From Planctomycetaceae bacterium (lineage in GTDB: Bacteria; Planctomycetota; UBA1135; GCA-002686595): a stretch of 10,478 nt of DNA. The position numbers and the translations under genes are program-made. Positions 7,429 to 10,478 of the stretch are shown piece by piece. The stretch's first letter is position 1. The number at the start of each line of letters is the position of its first letter. The notes below the pieces were generated by a model. The model had not been told where the DNA came from. It worked only from the letters and a program-made list of their open reading frames with translations, and made no database searches. Location of the stretch: the NCBI GenBank assembly GCA_013360535.1, contig JABWBL010000072.1, positions 1-10,478 of the forward strand. Direction: 5' to 3'.

Positions 7429-7455
7429 GTGGCGCGAGCCGCTCCCGAGCGCCAC
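7429..7455. repeat. Seven-base inverted repeat between lexA and flippase gene
   Basis: GTGGCGC (7429-7435) and GCGCCAC (7449-7455) form a perfect 7-bp stem around a 13-base loop, in the 167-base gap downstream of lexA and upstream of the flippase gene. It could be part of a transcription end for lexA or a regulator site for the flippase operon. No T-run follows on either strand, so neither role is shown. The rest of the gap holds no gene. Confidence 0.3.
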
Positions 7456-7499
7456 GAGGGCCCGGAAACGGCTCGAAAGAAATGCCGACGGTGGAGTGG

Positions 7500-8114
7500 C
7501 TAGAAGCGGCGGATCACGCCGATCACGGCGCCCCGCACCTCGACGCTGGTGACGTGGATCGGCGAAAGGTCCTTGTTCGCGGGCTGGAGGCGGAAACCAC
7601 CCGGCTCGCGGTAGATGCGCTTGAGCGTGGCTTCTTCGTCGGGCAGCACCGCCACGACCATCTCGCCATCGCGGGCGGACGTGCGCCGCTCGATCAGCAC
7701 GATGTCGCCGTCGTGGATGCCGTCCTCGATCATCGAATTGCCCGCAACCCGCAACGCGTACACGTCGCGGTCCTTGGGGATCAGGTCACCGAGCTCGAGC
7801 GTCTCGGGCGCTTCGATGGTCTCGATCGGCGCGCCGGCGGCGATGCGACCGAGGATCGTGACCGAACTTGCCGACGAAGCCTCGCCGGGCTCCGAGCGGT
7901 CAGCGATCAACATGCCGCGGCTGACGCCCTTGGCCGAACGCACGAGCACACCCTTGCGCTCGAGCTCGGCCACGTGGCCGAAGATCGTGACCTTGTTCAC
8001 TCCGAAGTTCTGCGCCACCTCCTCGAGGGTCGGGCTGATGCCGTTCTCCGCGATGTAGGCGCGGTAGAAGTCGAGGATCTGAAGCTGGCGCTTGGTCAGG
8101 GCAACTTGGGGCAC
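7500..8114 (-). CDS. lexA: LexA repressor (SOS response), self-cleaving
   Basis: This 204-residue protein represses DNA-damage genes and cleaves itself when RecA filaments form. The N-terminal winged-helix part (residues 6-70) has the LexA frame: LTKRQ.QILDFY, ENGISPTLEEVA, then ELERKGVL. The C-terminal protease part has the cleavage site Ala93-Gly94 in GRIAAGAP, catalytic Ser127 in AGNSMIEDGI and Lys165 in EATLKRIY, so self-cleavage should work. The recognition-helix region reads VNKVTIFGHV rather than the SPNAAHEHL-like or SPSTVHAHL-like forms of well-studied LexAs, so its operator probably differs from the E. coli and Bacillus boxes. The start is GTG at 8114, with GGAG five bases upstream; a nearby ATG is out of frame. 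The length is normal. It stands alone, with no imuA/imuB/dnaE2 or recA beside it. Confidence 0.95.
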   Translation of the reverse strand: MPQVALTKRQLQILDFYRAYIAENGISPTLEEVAQNFGVNKVTIFGHVAELERKGVLVRSAKGVSRGMLIADRSEPGEASSASSVTILGRIAAGAPIETIEAPETLELGDLIPKDRDVYALRVAGNSMIEDGIHDGDIVLIERRTSARDGEMVVAVLPDEEATLKRIYREPGGFRLQPANKDLSPIHVTSVEVRGAVIGVIRRF

Positions 8115-8124
8115 GGTGACTCCA
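8115..8124 (-). promoter_or_regulatory. Ribosome binding site fixing the lexA GTG start
   Basis: On the reverse strand the bases before the GTG read GGAGTCACC, so GGAG is five bases from the start codon. This supports GTG at 8114 as the lexA start. It lies in the 163-base gap between lexA and the 28-residue gene. That gap also holds a dyad CACGC-T-GCGTG at 8222-8232 but no further reading frame that I trust. Confidence 0.55.
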
Positions 8125-8221
8125 TTGGGATTGCAACGGCAGGCGTCCGAGCAGCCGCCGCGCTGCGCGCAGGCACAGGGCGCCGAGCGTAGCGAGGACT
8201 TGGGCTGTGGGGACGGGGCTG

Positions 8222-8232
8222 CACGCTGCGTG
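8222..8232. repeat. 11-base dyad upstream of lexA
   Basis: CACGC and GCGTG flank a single T, forming a perfect odd palindrome about 110 bases before the lexA start and just past the end of the 28-residue gene. It could be an operator half-site pair, perhaps for LexA itself, but it matches no LexA box that I know, and an 11-base dyad can occur by chance in DNA this GC-rich. Confidence 0.2.
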
Positions 8233-8277
8233 GATCGGGTGCGGTGGGAAGTACGGGAAGGCTGCGAGGGCGGCGCG

Positions 8278-8364
8278 CTACACGAGAAAGGTGAAGGCGA
8301 TCAGGCCGAGGAAGAACAGGAAGGTCAGGCCTTCCTTGCGGGCGTCGTGAAAGATCTGGGCCAT
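8278..8364 (-). CDS. Putative 28-residue single-pass membrane protein
   Basis: A short reading frame encodes MAQIFHDARKEG followed by LTFLFFLGLIAFTFLV and a TAG stop. The first part is polar and mixed in charge; the last 16 residues are wholly hydrophobic and run to the C-terminus, as in tail-anchored or one-helix small membrane proteins. AAGGA lies ten bases before the ATG on the same strand, a plausible ribosome site. The codons follow the G/C-ending preference of the surrounding genes. It is too short for standard gene callers. I do not recognise the family. Small one-helix subunits of respiratory or transport complexes look like this, but so do stress-related small proteins. It lies 163 bases upstream of lexA on the same strand and could be cotranscribed with it. 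Chance occurrence cannot be excluded. Confidence 0.5.
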   Translation of the reverse strand: MAQIFHDARKEGLTFLFFLGLIAFTFLV

Positions 8365-8450
8365 GGCGAGTGGGTCCTTCGGTGAGGCTTGGCGTCGGTG
8401 GGTTCGGTTCGCGTTCACGCCGGGGGAGCTGCCGGCCGGCCCCGCTGCGG

Positions 8451-8475
8451 GCCTCGATCCCCGAAGGGCCGAGGC
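8451..8475. repeat. GC-rich stem-loop, role unknown
   Basis: GCCTCG (8451-8456) pairs with CGAGGC (8470-8475), and CCC (8459-8461) pairs with GGG (8466-8468) around a CGAA loop, with a small internal bulge between the two stems. No T-run follows on either strand, so it is not a typical terminator. It lies about 90 bases before the small leftward gene and could be in its leader or promoter. Confidence 0.3.
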
Positions 8476-8735
8476 TTCGCGCGCTTGCCTAACGAGACGC
8501 TAGCACGGTTCTCGGCTCCCGCCAGCCCCAGACTCAAAAAAGTTAGCCCGAAGTTCTGGCCGGCGGTCGCGCGGGGTGTGCTCGGCCGTTCGAGAGCGCT
8601 GAGAATGCCCCGGAAGGCCCCGAGAAGGCCGATGGAGGCCACCGAACAGGCCTAGGCTCCCGTTAGGTCCGGACTCCGGGCCATCTTCTGGTTCCCACAC
8701 AGGCCTGCGCCGATAGGTAGGACCTCGCTCCGGGC

Positions 8736-8741
8736 TACAAT
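8736..8741 (+). promoter_or_regulatory. Possible -10 box of nadB
   Basis: TACAAT differs by one base from the TATAAT consensus and stands out in GC-rich DNA, 36 bases before the ATG at 8778. The bases 17 upstream (8713-8718, ATAGGT) do not resemble TTGACA, so the -35 side is unsupported. Transcription starting about seven bases downstream would put the hairpin at 8752-8767 at the very 5' end of the message. Confidence 0.4.
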
Positions 8742-8751
8742 GGCCCCTCCG

Positions 8752-8767
8752 GTCGCCCTTCGGCGAC
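8752..8767 (+). promoter_or_regulatory. Hairpin in the nadB leader
   Basis: GTCGCC and GGCGAC form a perfect 6-bp stem closed by CTTC, ending ten bases before the ATG at 8778. It occupies the place where a ribosome site would be expected, and no Shine-Dalgarno is visible there. It could affect message stability or translation. It matches no NAD-related riboswitch that I can recognise. Confidence 0.3.
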
Positions 8768-8777
8768 TTCCCGATCC

Positions 8778-10475
8778 ATGGACCGACTCAAGACCCTACC
8801 GCTCGACGTTGCGCGCTATCTGGCTCCCTTCCAGGCGAGGAGCCTCGCGATGTTCCGCTTCGACGTGGTCGTCGTCGGGAGTGGCGTGGCGGGCTCGAGC
8901 GCGGCCCTCGCGGCCGCCGAGGCCGGCAGTTCCGTCGCGCTGATCGCCAAGGACAGCCTGCAGGAGACCAACACCGTCTACGCGCAGGGGGGCATGGCCG
9001 CCGTCCTCAGCCCGGAGGACTCGATCGAGTCGCACGTGGCGGACACGCTCGTCGTCGGCTGCGGGATTTGCGATGTCGAAGCCGTCGAGCGCGTCGTGCG
9101 CGGCGGCCCGGAGTCGATCCGACGCCTGCTCGAGTGGGGCGCGAAGTTCGACCTCGACTCGCAGGGGCAGCTCGACCTGTCGCGCGAGGGCGGGCACTCG
9201 CACTACCGCATCGTGCACGCCGGCGGCGCCGCGACGGGCGTCGAGATCCAGCGCACGCTCGCTGCGGCGGTCGCTCGCCATCCCGACATCGCCGTCTTCC
9301 AGAACAACTTCGCGATCGACCTGATCTCGGGTGCCAACGGTCGCGTGATCGGCGTGCTCAGCCAGACCGAACGTGGCGAGCTCGTCGCGTTCTCCGCCGC
9401 GCAGGTCATCCTCGCGACGGGAGGTGCGGGCCAGCTCTTCCGTGAGACCACCAACCCCGCGATCGCGACCGGCGACGGAGTGGCGATGGCCTTCCGCGCG
9501 GGCGCGGTGCTGCGCGACCCGGAGTTCTTCCAGTTCCACCCGACGTGCCTGTACATCGCGGGGGCGGCGCGCGTGCTGATCAGCGAGATCGTGCGCGGTG
9601 CCGGCGGCATCCTGCTCGACAAGGACCGCGTGCGCTTCATGCCGGAGTACCACCCTTCGGCGGAGCTCGCTCCGCGCGACGTGGTGAGCCGCGCGTGCTT
9701 CGACCGCATGGTCAAGACGAACGACACCAGCGTCTACCTCGACCTGAGCGACCTCGAGAAGGACCCGCACCAGCTCTTCCCGCACATCAGCCGCATCTGC
9801 AGCTACTTCGGCATCGACATCGCGAAGGATCCGATCCCGGTGCGCCCCGGTGCGCACTACATGATCGGTGGCATCCAGGTCGACGCCGACGGGCGCACGA
9901 GCGTGCCGGGCCTGTGGGCGGCGGGTGAGTGCTCGAGCTCGGGCCTGCACGGCGCCAACCGCATGGGCTCGAACTCGCTGCTCGAGGGCATGGTGCTCGG
10001 CGCGCGCGCGGGCGAGCGCGCGGCGGAGGATGGCCGGGATTTCCCGCTGATTCCGATCGATCGCCACCTGCGCACCGATCGCCCCAACGGCTCCAGCGAC
10101 GTCAAGCTCGGCATCCACGACATGACGTACTCGCTGAAGAGCCTGATGTGGCGCCAGATGGGCATCGTGCGCAACGGGCCGATGATCCTCGACGCCGCGG
10201 AGAAGGTCTCGTTCTGGGCGCGCGCGGTGCAGAAGCTCGCCAGCCCCGAGCCGCGCTCGTGGGAGCTGCTCAACATGCTGACGATCGCGCACCTCGCGTC
10301 GGTCTCGGCTGCGGTGCGCGAGGAGTCGCGTGGCACGCACTTCCGCGAGGACTTCCCCGAGCCGCGCCCGGCCTGGCGCGCGCACACGCAGCTCGTGCCG
10401 GTCACCGAGGGTGCGACGATCAAGGCCGTGCACATCGGACGCGCGCCCGTGCGCGACACCGTCCCGGCGCGATGA
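8778..10475 (+). CDS. nadB: L-aspartate oxidase
   Basis: This 565-residue flavoenzyme oxidises L-aspartate to iminoaspartate, the first step of de novo NAD synthesis, passing product to NadA. The Rossmann motif is VVVGSGVAGSSAA (residues 31-43). Family marks follow: YAQGGMAAV at 68-76, GHSHYRIVHAGGAATG, FHPTCLY with His254, ELAPRDVVSR with Arg300, HYMIGGI with His360, and GLHGANRMGSNSLLEG. The helical C-terminal part (from ~440) is complete and ends at TGA 10473-10475. Start choice is open. ATG 8778 lacks a ribosome site, while ATG 8850 has AGGAG seven bases upstream and would begin MFRFDVVVVG. I keep 8778 because the RYLxxF...L...F lead before the FAD motif resembles N-termini that I recall from related NadB proteins. 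No nadA or nadC lies in the window. Fumarate reductase/succinate dehydrogenase flavoproteins are excluded by the QGG and SSSGLHGANR motifs. Confidence 0.94.
   Translation: MDRLKTLPLDVARYLAPFQARSLAMFRFDVVVVGSGVAGSSAALAAAEAGSSVALIAKDSLQETNTVYAQGGMAAVLSPEDSIESHVADTLVVGCGICDVEAVERVVRGGPESIRRLLEWGAKFDLDSQGQLDLSREGGHSHYRIVHAGGAATGVEIQRTLAAAVARHPDIAVFQNNFAIDLISGANGRVIGVLSQTERGELVAFSAAQVILATGGAGQLFRETTNPAIATGDGVAMAFRAGAVLRDPEFFQFHPTCLYIAGAARVLISEIVRGAGGILLDKDRVRFMPEYHPSAELAPRDVVSRACFDRMVKTNDTSVYLDLSDLEKDPHQLFPHISRICSYFGIDIAKDPIPVRPGAHYMIGGIQVDADGRTSVPGLWAAGECSSSGLHGANRMGSNSLLEGMVLGARAGERAAEDGRDFPLIPIDRHLRTDRPNGSSDVKLGIHDMTYSLKSLMWRQMGIVRNGPMILDAAEKVSFWARAVQKLASPEPRSWELLNMLTIAHLASVSAAVREESRGTHFREDFPEPRPAWRAHTQLVPVTEGATIKAVHIGRAPVRDTVPAR
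8838..8852 (+). promoter_or_regulatory. Alternative nadB start with strong ribosome site
   Basis: AGGAG (8838-8842) lies seven bases before an in-frame ATG (8850-8852). Starting there would give a 541-residue NadB, close to the usual length, beginning eight residues before the first Gly of the FAD motif. This conflicts with the upstream start at 8778, which is favoured only by resemblance of the extra 24 residues to other NadB N-termini. Both starts may be used. Confidence 0.4.
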
Positions 10476-10478
10476 GTC

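Larger units (their letters stand above)
8365..8777. other. Intergenic region between divergent small gene and nadB
   Basis: No convincing gene lies in these 413 bases. Reading frames on both strands (forward 8389-8655, reverse 8415-8642) overlap each other and give Arg/Pro/Ala-rich translations with no motif. Contents seen: a GC-rich stem-loop at 8451-8475, a six-A run at 8536-8541 in an otherwise GC-rich stretch, two copies of ACAGGCCT (8646-8653 and 8699-8706), a TACAAT box (8736-8741), and a hairpin at 8752-8767 just before nadB. The region must carry the promoters of nadB and probably of the leftward small gene. Confidence 0.5.

Noticed and set aside
4969..7503. 844-codon open frame on the forward strand, antisense to the flippase and CDP-alcohol transferase genes
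   Set aside because: The translation is dominated by Arg, Glu, Gln and His with no hydrophobic core or motif, as expected for the complement of GC-rich hydrophobic codons. The opposite strand has two clear membrane-protein families.
8163..8178. CTG-N10-CAG resembling a gammaproteobacterial LexA box 49 bases before lexA
   Set aside because: Only the outer trinucleotides match, the core is GC-rich rather than AT-rich, and the recognition helix of this LexA is unlike that of E. coli. It is easily expected by chance here.
8530..8560. Possible intrinsic terminator at the six-A run (T-run on the reverse strand)
   Set aside because: No stable GC-rich stem ends immediately before the T-run on the reverse strand; only three- or four-base pairings could be found.
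8389..8655. 88-codon forward frame and overlapping 75-codon reverse frame in the lexA-nadB intergenic region
   Set aside because: Both are Arg/Pro/Ala-rich, overlap each other, lack convincing ribosome sites and show no family features.
8796..10433. 545-codon reverse-strand frame
   Set aside because: It is antisense to nadB, whose motifs are complete. The translation is Arg/Val/Asp/His-rich and featureless.

Overview
The window is GC-rich chromosomal DNA carrying eight protein genes, one of them very small. It looks like Planctomycetota, probably one of the marine lineages around Saltatorellus/Poly30. Three things suggest this: a secreted protein ending in a cysteine-containing module that opens YCTAKVNSLGC, which I recall as widespread in exported proteins of those genomes; a LexA with an atypical recognition helix; and an L-aspartate oxidase with an N-terminal lead of the RYL...F...L type. 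The lineage is inferred from remembered family features, not from a search. I see no RNA genes, CRISPR arrays, insertion sequences or phage genes.

Layout. Positions 1-237 hold no convincing gene, only two short dyads. 238-1899 (-) encodes an exported protein with a signal peptide, a repeat region that reads as a seven-bladed beta-propeller, and the planctomycete C-terminal module. A short divergent intergenic region (1900-2037) with an AT-rich promoter-like island separates it from a rightward pair: a WalW-type polysaccharide deacetylase (2038-3081) and a NodU/CmcH-type carbamoyltransferase (3078-4919), joined by an ATGA overlap. Sixteen bases after the carbamoyltransferase stop, a leftward pair ends against it: an oligosaccharide flippase of the MOP superfamily (5836-7332) followed by a CDP-alcohol phosphatidyltransferase-like membrane protein (4936-5814). 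Further right are lexA (7500-8114, -), a 28-residue one-helix membrane protein (8278-8364, -), an intergenic region of about 410 bases, and nadB (8778-10475, +).

How the genes may work together. The four central genes (deacetylase, carbamoyltransferase, flippase, CDP-alcohol transferase) fit a small module for modifying and exporting a surface glycan or glycolipid: deacetylation and carbamoylation of sugars, transfer of a phospho-alcohol to make or decorate a lipid, and flipping across the inner membrane. No glycosyltransferase lies in the window, so these genes may sit at the edge of a larger cluster or work with enzymes encoded elsewhere. lexA (SOS repressor) and nadB (first step of de novo NAD synthesis) are housekeeping genes, and nothing visible ties them to the glycan genes.

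The most notable points are the unannotated 28-residue membrane protein with a good ribosome binding site, the altered active-site positions in three of the four glycan genes (Asp to Ser in the deacetylase, His to Lys in the carbamoyltransferase, last Asp to His in the CDP-alcohol transferase), and the divergent LexA recognition helix. I did not find clear evidence of a wholly new system.
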